Assembly (NCBI GenBank): GCA_944391615.1
Contig: CALXUE010000003.1
Span: 1-64,000, forward strand
Source: an uncultured Alphaproteobacteria bacterium
Lineage (GTDB): Bacteria > Pseudomonadota > Alphaproteobacteria > RF32 > CAG-239
Reading direction: 5' to 3'
Length of the DNA stretch: 64,000 nt
Made by a program: the position numbers and the translations under genes. The notes beneath the pieces were generated by a model. That model saw only the letters and a list, made by a program, of their open reading frames with translations, was not told where the DNA came from and did not search any database. Position 1 is the stretch's first letter. Every line of letters begins with the position of its first letter. Of this stretch, positions 53,976 to 62,704 are shown in pieces.

Positions 53976-54520
53976 TATTTGTCTCCTTTCTTGTTTGAAG
54001 TGCTCATTTTATATTTGGCAAAGCCCAGCAATCCAGCCACCACAACCACAATCACCGCCGAAATATTCAAAAACAGCACTGAAATGAATGATAATGCAAA
54101 AATTATATATCCCAATTTGCAATTAACGCTTTTTTGCCACAAGTCCCTAACTGTGGCGGCAATCAAGGCTACTACGACAATTCTTATCCCTGCAAAGGCA
54201 TGGGTTAAATATGGATTTTGCATATAAACATCAAGAATCGCCGCTATTAATGTGATGATGATGAATGACGGCAATATAATCGCTAATGTGGCCAAACACG
54301 CCCCCAGTACACCATATAATTTATGGCCGATAAAAGTGGCGACATTAACCGAAATTATTCCCGGGGTGCTTTGGCCAACTGCATAATAATCCAGCAATTC
54401 TTCTTCCGTGGCCCAATGGTGACGCCGCACAACTTCATCTTGCAGCAAAGGCAGCATGGCATAGCCGCCGCCAAATGTGAACAGCCCGATTTTGAAAAAG
54501 GTTATGAACAATTGCAACAT
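53975..54520 (-). CDS. chrA: Chromate transporter subunit (ChrA half), first
   Basis: 181 residues, one CHR domain: FFKIGLFTFGGGYAMLPLL at the N-terminus and GQSTPGIISVNVATF. It pairs with the downstream half; the two usually sit in opposite orientations in the inner membrane. The natural substrate in anaerobic gut bacteria is not established. The ribosome site is weak (AT-rich leader). Divergent from pntAA with about 85 bp between them. Confidence 0.9.
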   Translation of the reverse strand: MLQLFITFFKIGLFTFGGGYAMLPLLQDEVVRRHHWATEEELLDYYAVGQSTPGIISVNVATFIGHKLYGVLGACLATLAIILPSFIIITLIAAILDVYMQNPYLTHAFAGIRIVVVALIAATVRDLWQKSVNCKLGYIIFALSFISVLFLNISAVIVVVVAGLLGFAKYKMSTSNKKGDK

Positions 54521-54605
54521 TTTTTGAAATATCCGTTTTCTTATTCCTAATTGTTGTTATATTATTCCCTATACTTAAATAGTCAAAGAAAATTACGAGG
54601 TTTAT

Positions 54606-55712
54606 ATGATTATTTCCATTCCTAAAGAAACGATTGCCGGTGAGACAAGAGTGGCCGCCACGCCTGAAACCGTTAAAAAATTTATAGCTCTCGGGCTTGA
54701 GGTTTCTGTCGAATCCAAGGCAGGACTTGCGGCTGGTTTCAGTGATGATGTCTACCTTAAGGCCGGTGCAAAAATTTGTTCATCTTCCGATGAGTTTTTT
54801 CGCTCTGCCGATATTATTTTAGCCATTAACGCCCCTGAAGCAGACAAAATCAAACTTTGCAAAAACGGGGCTGTTATCGTCGCTCATTTTAATGTTAAAC
54901 AAAACAAAGACAGTCTTGGTTATTTGGCGCAAAAAAGTTTGACCTGTTTGGCTTTGGATTTAATCCCGAGAATTTCTCGCGCGCAGAGCATGGATGTGTT
55001 GTCATCCCAGAGTAATTTGGCAGGCTACAAAGCTGTTATCAAAGCCGTGGATGAAATCAGGCGCGCGGTGCCGTTTATGATTACGGCGGGCGGAACTGTT
55101 CCTCCGGCAAAGGTTTTGGTGTTGGGTGCAGGTGTGGCCGGTTTACAGGCAATTGCAACCGCAAAAAGGCTCGGCGCTCAGGTGTTTGCCTCCGATGTGC
55201 GCGCGGCTGCTAAAGAGCAGGTCGAATCGCTCGGGGCTAAGTTTTTGGTGGTTGACGTGGAAGAAAACCTTGAATCCGACGGCGGCTATGCCAAAGAGGC
55301 TTCCAAAGAATATCAGCAAAGGCAAAAAGAGCTTGTTGCCAAACAGCTCTCTCAAACGGATATTGCAATTACAACCGCTCTTATTCCTGGGAAAAAAGCA
55401 CCGATTTTGATTACCAACGAGATGCTTAAAAATATGCCGGACGGGGCTGTGGTGGTTGACCTTGCCTCTGCCAGCGGCGGTAATGTTGAAGGGGTTAAAG
55501 ACGGGCAAAGCACGCAGATTTTCGGGGTGAAAGTTATCGGCTATTCTCAAGCCGTGTGCGATTTGGCTCAGACCGCTTCCGAACTTTTTGCCCGCAATGT
55601 TTATAACTTTGTGTCAACCTATTGGAACAAAGAGCTGAAAAGTTTTGATTGGCATCTGGAAGATGAAATCATCAAGGCGGCTTGTTTTATTGATAACGGG
55701 GAGATGAAATAA
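54606..55712 (+). CDS. pntAA: NAD(P) transhydrogenase subunit alpha, part 1
   Basis: 368 residues, the soluble NAD(H)-binding domain I. The start [31 protein letters not shown] and the Rossmann loop [12 protein letters not shown] are typical. In alphaproteobacteria domain I is a separate protein, unlike the single PntA of E. coli. It works with PntAB and PntB in the membrane to reduce NADP+ by NADH using the proton gradient. Overlaps pntAB by 1 bp (TAATG). Confidence 0.95.
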   Translation: MIISIPKETIAGETRVAATPETVKKFIALGLEVSVESKAGLAAGFSDDVYLKAGAKICSSSDEFFRSADIILAINAPEADKIKLCKNGAVIVAHFNVKQNKDSLGYLAQKSLTCLALDLIPRISRAQSMDVLSSQSNLAGYKAVIKAVDEIRRAVPFMITAGGTVPPAKVLVLGAGVAGLQAIATAKRLGAQVFASDVRAAAKEQVESLGAKFLVVDVEENLESDGGYAKEASKEYQQRQKELVAKQLSQTDIAITTALIPGKKAPILITNEMLKNMPDGAVVVDLASASGGNVEGVKDGQSTQIFGVKVIGYSQAVCDLAQTASELFARNVYNFVSTYWNKELKSFDWHLEDEIIKAACFIDNGEMK

Positions 55713-56020
55713 TGGATATTTGGATGCTTATGACAATTTTGGTTTTGGCTTGCTTTGTGGGCTATTTTGTGGTTTGGGGCGTGACACCCGCCCTGCACTC
55801 CCCTTTGATGAGTGTTTCAAACGCTATTTCCGGCGTGGTGGTGGTCGGGGCTTTAATCACCGCCGGAATTGGTGAAATGAATGAGGTCAAAATTTTGGGT
55901 CTTGCAGCCGTTATTCTTGCTTCTATCAATATTTTCGGCGGATTTGCCGTAACGCAGCGTATGCTCCTCATGTTTAAGAAAAAGAAAGTTTCAACCCCTG
56001 ATGTTAAGGAGAAAAAATAA
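55712..56020 (+). CDS. pntAB: NAD(P) transhydrogenase subunit alpha, part 2
   Basis: 102 residues with three membrane helices (about 5-25, 35-55 and 60-82), the alpha-chain membrane part (domain II). Motif [20 protein letters not shown] is diagnostic. Overlaps pntB by 1 bp, so the three subunits are translationally coupled in fixed ratio. Confidence 0.95.
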   Translation: MDIWMLMTILVLACFVGYFVVWGVTPALHSPLMSVSNAISGVVVVGALITAGIGEMNEVKILGLAAVILASINIFGGFAVTQRMLLMFKKKKVSTPDVKEKK

Positions 56021-57381
56021 TGTCTAACGGCGTTTTGAGTTTTTGCTATTTGCTCTCTTGTGTGTTGTTTATTTTTTCTATTCGCGGGTTGGCCAGCCCC
56101 GAAACTGCACGCAGAGGAAATGTTTTGGGAATGCTCGGTATGGCGATTGCCATTGCTGCGACGCTGTTTTCTCCTGCGGTTTCTGAATATATTTGGGTGA
56201 TTGTTGCGATTTTGATTGGTGGGGGAATCGGAACTTATTTTGCTCTTAAGGTCAAAATGACTTCTCTCCCGCAGATGATTGCCGCTTTTAACGGAATGGG
56301 CGGGTTGTCGGCCGTGCTTATTTCTTTGGCAGAAATCATCTCCGGCTCGGAGCTGCTGATTGAAAATGCTTTGGGGCTGATTATCGGTGCCGTGGCTTTT
56401 TCCGGCTCAATGATTGCTTTTGCAAAGTTGCAAGGTCTTATATCCCCAAAAGCCATAACATTCAAAGGGCTACAGCTTATCAACCTTATATTGGCGGTGT
56501 TGGTGATTGCGGCTTGTGTTTATTTTGTTATTCGTTCCGATATTAATGTATTTTATTTTTTGGCCGCGGCAAGCATTGTTTTGGGAATTACCATTGTGTT
56601 GCCTATCGGCGGGGCGGATATGCCGGTGGTTATTTCTATCCTCAACGCTTATTCCGGATGGGCGGCCGTGGGTATCGGCTTTTCGCTCAACAATGTTCTT
56701 TTGATTATTGTCGGGGCCATTGTCGGTGCCAGCGGGGCTATCCTCTCCTACATTATGGTTAAAGCCATGAACCGCTCGCTGCTCTCGGTTATGCTCGGCG
56801 GGTTCGGTAATGAGAAAAATGCCGCCGCCTCCGCTCAAGGTGAAAACAAAATTGCCAAAACGGGTGATACGCAAGATGCTGCCTTTATTATGGAAAATGC
56901 AAATAAAGTCATTATTGTTCCGGGGTATGGAATGGCTGTGGCTCAGGCTCAGCATATTTTGAAAACCATGGGAGATGATTTACATAAAAAATATGGTGTT
57001 GAAGTGATGTATGCTGTTCACCCTGTGGCAGGGCGCATGCCGGGGCATATGAATGTTCTTCTTGCTGAGGCAAACGTTCCTTATGAAGATGTGTTTGAAC
57101 TAGAGGCAATTAACCGCGAATTTGCCACTGCCGACGTTGCCTATGTTATCGGTGCAAACGATGTTACCAATCCTTTGGCGAGAACAGACCCGAACTCCCC
57201 CATCTATGGGATGCCGGTGTTGGATGTTGCCAAAGCCAAAACCGTGTTTTTTGTAAAACGCTCGCTCAACAGCGGTTATTCCGGTGTGGAAAACCCGTTG
57301 TTTTTTGCCGACAATACCTTTATGCTTTATGGTGATGCCAAAAAAGTTACCGAAGAAATTGTCAGCGTTTTGGAAAAGTAA
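56020..57381 (+). CDS. pntB: NAD(P) transhydrogenase subunit beta
   Basis: 453 residues. Eight to nine membrane helices (about 3-260) include a proton-channel histidine-free version at IAAFNGMGG; the NADP(H)-binding domain III (about 280-453) has VIIVPGYGMAVAQAQ, VHPVAGRMPGHMNVLLAEA and DVTNPLART. It completes the proton-translocating transhydrogenase. A terminator follows. Confidence 0.95.
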   Translation: MSNGVLSFCYLLSCVLFIFSIRGLASPETARRGNVLGMLGMAIAIAATLFSPAVSEYIWVIVAILIGGGIGTYFALKVKMTSLPQMIAAFNGMGGLSAVLISLAEIISGSELLIENALGLIIGAVAFSGSMIAFAKLQGLISPKAITFKGLQLINLILAVLVIAACVYFVIRSDINVFYFLAAASIVLGITIVLPIGGADMPVVISILNAYSGWAAVGIGFSLNNVLLIIVGAIVGASGAILSYIMVKAMNRSLLSVMLGGFGNEKNAAASAQGENKIAKTGDTQDAAFIMENANKVIIVPGYGMAVAQAQHILKTMGDDLHKKYGVEVMYAVHPVAGRMPGHMNVLLAEANVPYEDVFELEAINREFATADVAYVIGANDVTNPLARTDPNSPIYGMPVLDVAKAKTVFFVKRSLNSGYSGVENPLFFADNTFMLYGDAKKVTEEIVSVLEK

Positions 57382-57400
57382 AATTTTATAATACGCTTTG

Positions 57401-57434
57401 ACCCCAAGTTTTTTATAAAAGCTTGGGGTTTTGT
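57401..57434 (+). terminator. Terminator of pnt operon
   Basis: Stem CCCCAAG / CTTGGGG with a partly paired T/A-rich interior, followed by TTTTG. Confidence 0.85.
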
Positions 57435-57483
57435 TTGTGATGTTTCCTGCGCTTGGTGCTGAAAGAAAGTTTTATCGATAAAG

Positions 57484-58572
57484 TTATTCAAACCAAGATT
57501 TTAGCTTATAAAGCCATTGTGGCTTGGTTTGAAAATGTTTGAGCCTTATCCCTTCGGCATAAAGATTGCTTTTGCTCAAATTATTTGTAAATGTTTTGAT
57601 TGCGGGCGGGATATCCTCAATATTTTTTCCCAAAGGTGCAAAAACTATAATAGCTTCATCTTCCGGTTCTTCCAAATTGGCGGAAACAAAGGCCAGCCAA
57701 ATTTGATCCTTATCCATATAAAAGCTTGATTCATTTACTTTATAAAAACCGTTTATGGTGTAAAATTTGGCAATGCAATCTTCACATGAATTGTCATAAC
57801 AATAATCATCCAGAGAACTTGTCCATGGGCCAAAGTAACCATCGGGAAGATGTGTGATGAAAAACTCGCGCAACAAAGCTAGGTCTGTCGGTGAGTGCCA
57901 TTTTAGCTTTTGGTTTTGCACATAATCGTATAAGTTAAATGTTTTTTGATATTCTTTTTCAAAAGCTTGGGTTATGGAGGTTTTATAAAAATTCCACAAG
58001 CAATTTTCATCATCCGAGCAACGGTTGCGCTGTTGGTACCAATCAGCATTTTTTTTCGATTTGTAGTTACGGTCAAACTCGAGGTCGGCTTTGGATAATT
58101 TTTCTGAACCGCAAATTGTGGTTTCTGCCCTATTTAATCCCGATTTCCAACAGTCAAAGCTGGTTGGATAGCGAAGAGGAAGAGATTCATGTTCATAAGT
58201 TCCATCAACAAAAGCATTCCATCCGCAAAAATACCCTTCAACACGCTCCACCTTGATTACTCGTTTGTCGGGGACAAGGTCAAACAAAATTTTTTCATCA
58301 AAATTTTCACCGTTTATGCGCTCTTTTCGATAATATTCCGCCTGATTGCCCTTGATTTTTAAATTGCCCTCAACATTACAAATGTTTACGCCATGCGTGG
58401 CATTGATTTCAAAACCACAGGTGTCTGCTTTACAATTTTTGATATCAAGTAAGCCGCCAAAGCTTCTTTCATAACGGCCCATCTCCCATTTTCCTTCCCA
58501 AGGGGAAGCTGCTTGAACCTCCGCTACCATCCATAAACTCAAAAATAAGCCCAAACCAAGCCGCTGAAACAT
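57484..58572 (-). CDS. Secreted protein with LprI-like segment
   Basis: 362 residues with a signal peptide (about 1-22, ending VQA). The first part (about 23-135) is beta-rich with several Cys. About 140-200 resembles the LprI/DUF1311 lysozyme-inhibitor motif: FDCWKSGLNRAETTIC, then LSKADLEFDRNY. The C-terminal half has a Cys-rich YCYDNSCEDCIAKFY and beta segments. LprI domains bind and inhibit lysozyme or mark periplasmic proteins; the remaining regions are unknown. Twelve or more Cys suggest disulfides. Confidence 0.7.
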   Translation of the reverse strand: MFQRLGLGLFLSLWMVAEVQAASPWEGKWEMGRYERSFGGLLDIKNCKADTCGFEINATHGVNICNVEGNLKIKGNQAEYYRKERINGENFDEKILFDLVPDKRVIKVERVEGYFCGWNAFVDGTYEHESLPLRYPTSFDCWKSGLNRAETTICGSEKLSKADLEFDRNYKSKKNADWYQQRNRCSDDENCLWNFYKTSITQAFEKEYQKTFNLYDYVQNQKLKWHSPTDLALLREFFITHLPDGYFGPWTSSLDDYCYDNSCEDCIAKFYTINGFYKVNESSFYMDKDQIWLAFVSANLEEPEDEAIIVFAPLGKNIEDIPPAIKTFTNNLSKSNLYAEGIRLKHFQTKPQWLYKLKSWFE

Positions 58573-58654
58573 TTTTCAATGCCCTTATTAAGATTACAAT
58601 CCTTCTTTAGGATAATATGTTGCGATAGAAAAACAAGTGAAATTTGAAATGCTA

Positions 58655-58735
58655 TAAAAAAACCTCCATTTTAGGGGCTCTTTTGTTAAATGGTGTGCAA
58701 CTCAAGCAATTATCGGACTAAAACTATGATGATTT
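58655..58735 (-). repeat. Gene-3' repeated module, copy 1
   Basis: A short stem (CCTCC / GGGG) with adjoining A7 (U-tract on the minus strand) followed by a part containing ATGGTG and GCAATTATCGGACT. It aligns with 59602-59680. It lies about 45 bp downstream of the acetyltransferase gene and may be its terminator. Confidence 0.5.
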
Positions 58736-58780
58736 TAAGCTTTTGAGTAGGAAAATTGAATATTTAGGATAATTGATGTG

Positions 58781-59350
58781 TTATTTACTTTCAACATATT
58801 CACTTTTTAGCTTAGAAAAAGTGTTTGTATCTCGATACCTTTCTTCAGCAACAACCCAATTGTTTTGCCTTTGAATACCATCGAGAATGTATCCGCATTT
58901 CTTGGCTACATTTGCAGATTTAATATTTAATACATCCGTATGAATAACAAGTCGGTTAAGCCCTAAACCAAAAAATTCTTTTTCAATTAAAGAAACAGCT
59001 TCTTGCATATATCCATTGCCTGCATATTTAGTAGATATCCAATACCCGATTTCAACACATTTGTCTTTTTCTTTAATGTTAAAAACCGAAATTGTTCCCA
59101 TAAATGGAATATCTTCTGTTGTGATAACATAGGTAAAATCGGCACCTTCTTCCCATTTTTGATTGCATCCTAGTAGATACTCGTAACTATCTTCAATCTT
59201 ATATTCAGGCGTTGCCCAACCAAGCCAAGGTGAAAGCTCCGGAAGACTATCTTGAACTTCTGCAATATGAAGTTTAGCCATTTCAAAACTTTTTTCAGCC
59301 TTAACTAAAACTATTCTTTTTCCATGTAATATCTGCCTAGGATTTAACAT
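58781..59350 (-). CDS. GNAT acetyltransferase (RimJ/RimL type)
   Basis: 189 residues. The start ILHGKRIVLVKAEKS, the central beta strand before VEIGYWISTKYAGNGYMQEA (acetyl-CoA loop, Q/R-x-x-G-x-G/A degenerate as KYAGNG) and the NIKSANVAKKCGY segment define an Acetyltransf_3 (RimJ/RimL-like) fold. Such enzymes acetylate protein N-termini or small amines and antibiotics; the substrate is unknown. Base composition is AT-rich relative to the window's core genes, suggesting acquisition. Confidence 0.85.
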   Translation of the reverse strand: MLNPRQILHGKRIVLVKAEKSFEMAKLHIAEVQDSLPELSPWLGWATPEYKIEDSYEYLLGCNQKWEEGADFTYVITTEDIPFMGTISVFNIKEKDKCVEIGYWISTKYAGNGYMQEAVSLIEKEFFGLGLNRLVIHTDVLNIKSANVAKKCGYILDGIQRQNNWVVAEERYRDTNTFSKLKSEYVESK

Positions 59351-59747
59351 CTTTGCCTCTGAATCTGTTTGTAAATTGTCACTAAGGTATTTTATTAAAA
59401 AAATTAAATTTGTAAAGTTTTTAGAATATTTTCTTAAAAGTCCGATAATTCATCAAAAATCGCTAATTTCAAAATCTATAAAATGCGCCGCTACAGAAAG
59501 CTAAAGCTTTCCTACTTGCGCGAACAACTAAGTGTTCCTGCGGCTCACGCCTAGCAACTCTAAGAGAAGTTTCGGACTTTATGAAAGCCTTGGAATACAT
59601 ACAAAAAAAGCACCTTTAGCGGTGCATTCTAAAAAATGGTGCGAGATACTGTGCAGTTATCGGACTGAAAATTATGAGAAATATCTACAATTTAGTTGTA
59701 AAACTAAATTATTATTTAATGGCTCGGATGAATACAAATTAAATTAC
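59351..59747. other. 397-bp intergenic stretch with repeats and hairpins
   Basis: No supported gene. It contains AGTCCGATAATT (59439-59450), the inverse of the ATTATCGGACT element in the two modules; a hairpin GAAAGCT / AGCTTTC near 59497; a GC-richer patch (about 59485-59560) with several stops in all frames; and the module at 59602-59680. It may be a remnant of a mobile or duplicated segment. Confidence 0.5.
59602..59680 (-). repeat. Gene-3' repeated module, copy 2
   Basis: Stem GCACC / GGTGC with A-run (U-tract on the minus strand), then ATGGTG and GCAGTTATCGGACT. It lies about 68 bp downstream of the 59748 gene and probably terminates it. Confidence 0.55.
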
Positions 59748-60449
59748 TCAACAAAAAATTGATATAGAATTTTGTTCGTAGAAAGATTTTAAGTTATCTA
59801 ACTTTTCAAAAGACTTCTTGTATAGTAAGGACATCTTTTTACTCTCTGGGTATATTTTATCTAAAATATATATCAAGCGTCGCGTTTCTATAAATAACAT
59901 TTCAAATAATACCATATTGGCTTTTTGGATAATTTCTTCAGCATCTTGAGTCGCAGGATATGAATTATACATTAATTTTTTTATAAAAATGTCAAATTCC
60001 CTTTGATATGAAGGTTCAAAATTTGAACCACCTAAAATATTCAGGTTTTGATAACGACCTTCCTCTCCAAAATCAGATAGAATTAAAAAAAAGTCTTCAA
60101 TACTCTTAGACTGTTGAATATTTCCAATTTCATTATTACTTAGCTTCATAACAAATTTTCTAGACTTAATCAAATTATGAGAATATTCTTTTAGCTCTTT
60201 TTTTGTGCAAAAAATTCCTTTGTTATTTTTACTATTGCATGTTATAATCAATTTCAGTAATCGTTCAAAACCACCACTAATCAACTGCATAAAAGAAAAT
60301 AAAACATCATCTGTTCCATCTTCATGATAAAGGTATAATAATCCTTGTCTAATAAGTCCTAAACTGATGTTTAATTCATCTTCAATTATTTTATTTTGCA
60401 TAATTTGTTGTGTTAGATTTTTTCTAAAATATAATTTATTAAAAACCAT
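59748..60449 (-). CDS. AT-rich gene, unknown function
   Basis: 233 residues from ATG 60449 (GTG 60461 or ATG 60401 also possible; no clear ribosome site). Helical, without signal peptide or membrane segment. It has a Phe-Glu-Arg-Leu-Leu-Lys-Leu-Ile region and an acidic SIEDFFLILSDFGEEGRY stretch. The helical, DFGEEGRYQNLN-type pattern recalls small HEPN-like or abortive-infection proteins of accessory regions, but no catalytic R-x4-6-H is visible. AT-rich and likely acquired. Confidence 0.55.
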   Translation of the reverse strand: MVFNKLYFRKNLTQQIMQNKIIEDELNISLGLIRQGLLYLYHEDGTDDVLFSFMQLISGGFERLLKLIITCNSKNNKGIFCTKKELKEYSHNLIKSRKFVMKLSNNEIGNIQQSKSIEDFFLILSDFGEEGRYQNLNILGGSNFEPSYQREFDIFIKKLMYNSYPATQDAEEIIQKANMVLFEMLFIETRRLIYILDKIYPESKKMSLLYKKSFEKLDNLKSFYEQNSISIFC

Positions 60450-60495
60450 TGTAATGCCCACAAAAAAAATATAAATTTATATGTTTTTAATTTTT

Positions 60496-60846
60496 TCATT
60501 TTTTGAGATAACTTTCATTATAATTATATTTCTTAGTTGCATCAGACCAACTTAGGAAATCATTACCGATATTTGAATAATAATTGTTAAACAAACTATA
60601 CACCTCTTTCGTTTTTTTATTGTAGTAACATGCTGTAATAGGTTTTAAAACAGCTCGACTCTCCGTAAATACACCACTTGCTGGATGTGAGAATGTTGCT
60701 TCAATATATTTAGCTTTTTCTGATGTGTAATAAGAATGTTGTGGATCTGCAACTATTAACAACCTTAAATTTTCTTTAAATTCTCTTGCTTTAGAATTAT
60801 CCACAGATATTGCTCTAGGACTTGCTTGTGGCCAATATATTTCCAT
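60496..60846 (-). CDS. Short AT-rich gene, unknown function, perhaps fragment
   Basis: 116 residues. Starts MEIYWPQASPRAIS; mixed alpha/beta, no signal peptide, ends in a Lys/Asn/Tyr-rich tail. A ribosome site is absent, so the real gene could be longer at its N-terminus or the entry may be a remnant. Upstream on the same strand of the 59748 gene with about 46 bp between them, so possibly co-transcribed. Confidence 0.45.
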   Translation of the reverse strand: MEIYWPQASPRAISVDNSKAREFKENLRLLIVADPQHSYYTSEKAKYIEATFSHPASGVFTESRAVLKPITACYYNKKTKEVYSLFNNYYSNIGNDFLSWSDATKKYNYNESYLKK

Positions 60847-60910
60847 ATCAGATGAATAAACATATTTTTGTCTGTGATATTGGGAATTTATGCAAAAAAG
60901 TTATAATTAA

Positions 60911-60943
60911 AAAAAGCTGCAGAGAAAACTGCAGCTTTTTTTT
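60911..60943. terminator. Bidirectional terminator
   Basis: Stem AAAAAGCTGCAG / CTGCAGCTTTTT, six-base loop, T-runs on both strands. Confidence 0.9.
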
Positions 60944-61105
60944 GTCTGTATGCTGTATGGTTATTTTGATAAAAAGCTAAATTTTTAAATAAAATATAGA
61001 TGCAGAAATTAAATTTGTCAAATTTTGCACTTGACTTGTTAGAAAAAATAAAATACAATAAGCCCCGTAAAAGATATTATTGTTTAACTTTAAAATATAA
61101 AAATT

Positions 61106-61600
61106 ATGGAAAGTATTATTTCAGATTTAATCTTGGGAGTCAAAATTTTGGGCATCGCAGCAATTTTGGCTGTCTTTGTTTTAGGTGTTTTTTTCTTCTT
61201 TTTCCGCCTGTTTGGGTGCTCTTCGAGTGAATATTTTCACCATTATGATATGAAGACTGAATGGGAAGAAAGACGGGAAATATTAAGTCATAGTTTGCGC
61301 AAAGCTTGTAAAGCGGATAATGTCCGCCGGGCTGCGATACTTCTAATCCGGGGAGCGGATCCCAATAATACCAACGATTGGTACGGCCAAACGATACTGG
61401 AGAATTCTCACAGCGAATCGATGAAAAAGCTTTTGCGGGCTTTCGGCGGCAAAACGCGTGCAGAACTTGAGGCTGCAGAAAAAGCGGCAAGAGCAAAAGC
61501 TGCAAAATTGTCTCCCGAAGAACGCGAAGAAAAAAGTATGAAATTTGTTAATAGGCTTTTGTCTGTTAAAAAAGTGTTCTTTTGGACAAAAAGTGCCTGA
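61106..61600 (+). CDS. Membrane-anchored ankyrin-like protein
   Basis: 164 residues. One membrane segment (about 8-37, very Phe/Val-rich), then about 1.5 ankyrin-like repeats (about 66-115; LRKACKADNVRRAAILLIRGADPN), then an Ala/Lys/Glu-rich tail. Ankyrin units bind proteins; no enzyme domain. The start has no ribosome site (AAAAATT before ATG). Followed by its own terminator. Confidence 0.65.
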   Translation: MESIISDLILGVKILGIAAILAVFVLGVFFFFFRLFGCSSSEYFHHYDMKTEWEERREILSHSLRKACKADNVRRAAILLIRGADPNNTNDWYGQTILENSHSESMKKLLRAFGGKTRAELEAAEKAARAKAAKLSPEEREEKSMKFVNRLLSVKKVFFWTKSA

Positions 61601-61603
61601 TAT

Positions 61604-61641
61604 AAAAGCGTTTCTCTGTTTAGAGAAACGCTTTTTTTTTA
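61604..61641 (+). terminator. Terminator of the ankyrin-like gene
   Basis: Twelve-bp stem AAAGCGTTTCTC / GAGAAACGCTTT and a long T-run. Confidence 0.95.
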
Positions 61642-61805
61642 TAATATTTATCATAAAGTGGCTAATAAGGTTCTATTGGCGGGCGTGGTTAGAATTGTAT
61701 TTTTTTTGTGTGCATTTTGGCTATTGCATTCTTCAAAAAAATATGATACATTAAAAAATGTAAACAATATTATTAACTTAATTATTAACTTAAAACACAA
61801 AACTT

Positions 61806-62651
61806 ATGGAAAAAAAGATTATTATTAGAGACCAGTTCGGTCATGGCATCGCAGCAGTAAATTTTGCTAAAGCTTTTGGTGTAAAGGGTGTCATTATTCC
61901 GAAAAAAGACAATAAGGAAGATTTTGAAGCTGAGGCTTCCAAAATTTTTGATATACTGTCATTCTTTTCTGAAGAACTGGAAATAGTTTCTTTTGAAAAC
62001 CGCGAAAAAGCCGAAGCGGAAGGTTGGGATGTTATTGCCGATTTGAAAGCTGGAACCTTGCCGGATGAGGTTTGGGATAAATTTGCAACTTCGCAATTAA
62101 TCCCGCAGTTTACTGAGGGATTGCCCGAATACAAAGGAATGGCGCAAGGGAGTGTCCTGTTTATCCCGCAAAAGCTCATCAGCGATGGTGAATGTGGTGT
62201 TACAGCAGCTCAACAGTCCATTAATCCTCAGGTGTTTGCTTTCCTGAAGGAGGCTGGTGTGCCGTTGGTTTTAGGCCAGCACTTCCACAAAATAAACGAC
62301 TTGTCGGCCGTTCAAAATCTGGCAAAGGATTTCAACCTTTACGTTCCCGGAATGACTGAGAATAATGAAGTGTTTGGAATCCGCGGCGTTGCCCATGAGA
62401 AGTATTACAATATGTATAATTCTCTGAAAGCATCAGTCGGAATTGCCGGAACGCATACCTGGATTCTGCTGACAATGTTCCCGGACACGCCGCAAATCAT
62501 CCTTTATAATAAAAAGGGTGTGGAACGCTGGGAAGCGATTGAAGCAGCCTACCGGAAAAATGGCAAGAACATCATCACCATCGGTTTTGATGAAGAAACC
62601 AACATGGGTGAACTTGCCAAAAAAATAGAAGACGCTTATAAGTCTTTGTAA
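61806..62651 (+). CDS. Protein of unknown function, possibly GT-B-like
   Basis: 281 residues, soluble, alternating beta and alpha segments. The C-terminal half has GIAGTHTWILLTMFPDTPQIILYNKKGVERW, here noted as GIAGTHTWILLTMFPD and IILYNKKGVERW, which resembles the nucleotide-sugar site region of GT-B glycosyltransferases (Gly-rich loop before a Pro and a strand), but the N-terminal half is not matched. No family name is given. No ribosome site precedes the ATG (ACACAAAACTT), unlike most genes of the window, hinting at a foreign origin. Confidence 0.6.
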   Translation: MEKKIIIRDQFGHGIAAVNFAKAFGVKGVIIPKKDNKEDFEAEASKIFDILSFFSEELEIVSFENREKAEAEGWDVIADLKAGTLPDEVWDKFATSQLIPQFTEGLPEYKGMAQGSVLFIPQKLISDGECGVTAAQQSINPQVFAFLKEAGVPLVLGQHFHKINDLSAVQNLAKDFNLYVPGMTENNEVFGIRGVAHEKYYNMYNSLKASVGIAGTHTWILLTMFPDTPQIILYNKKGVERWEAIEAAYRKNGKNIITIGFDEETNMGELAKKIEDAYKSL

Positions 62652-62672
62652 AGATTTTTAAGTTGTCTTTAG

Positions 62673-62702
62673 AAGAGCCGTCATTTTTGGCGGCTCTTTC
62701 TT
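62673..62702. terminator. Terminator between convergent genes
   Basis: Stem AAGAGCCG-TC / GG-CGGCTCTT with a T-rich loop, followed by T. Confidence 0.9.
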
Positions 62703-62704
62703 TT

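Noticed and set aside
53457-54520. Apparent frameshift splitting one chrA gene
   Set aside because: Each half carries its own complete CHR motif and start with a TAATG overlap; paired short ChrA proteins are a known arrangement.
54606-56020. Apparent split of pntA by mutation
   Set aside because: The pntAA/pntAB arrangement is normal in alphaproteobacteria.
59480-59680. tRNA or integron attC site
   Set aside because: Neither a cloverleaf with a TTC loop nor the paired RYYYAAC/GTTRRRY core could be found on either strand.
59532-59762. 76-codon plus-strand frame
   Set aside because: It spans repeats and a terminator of the opposite strand, has no ribosome site and no similarity to a known protein.
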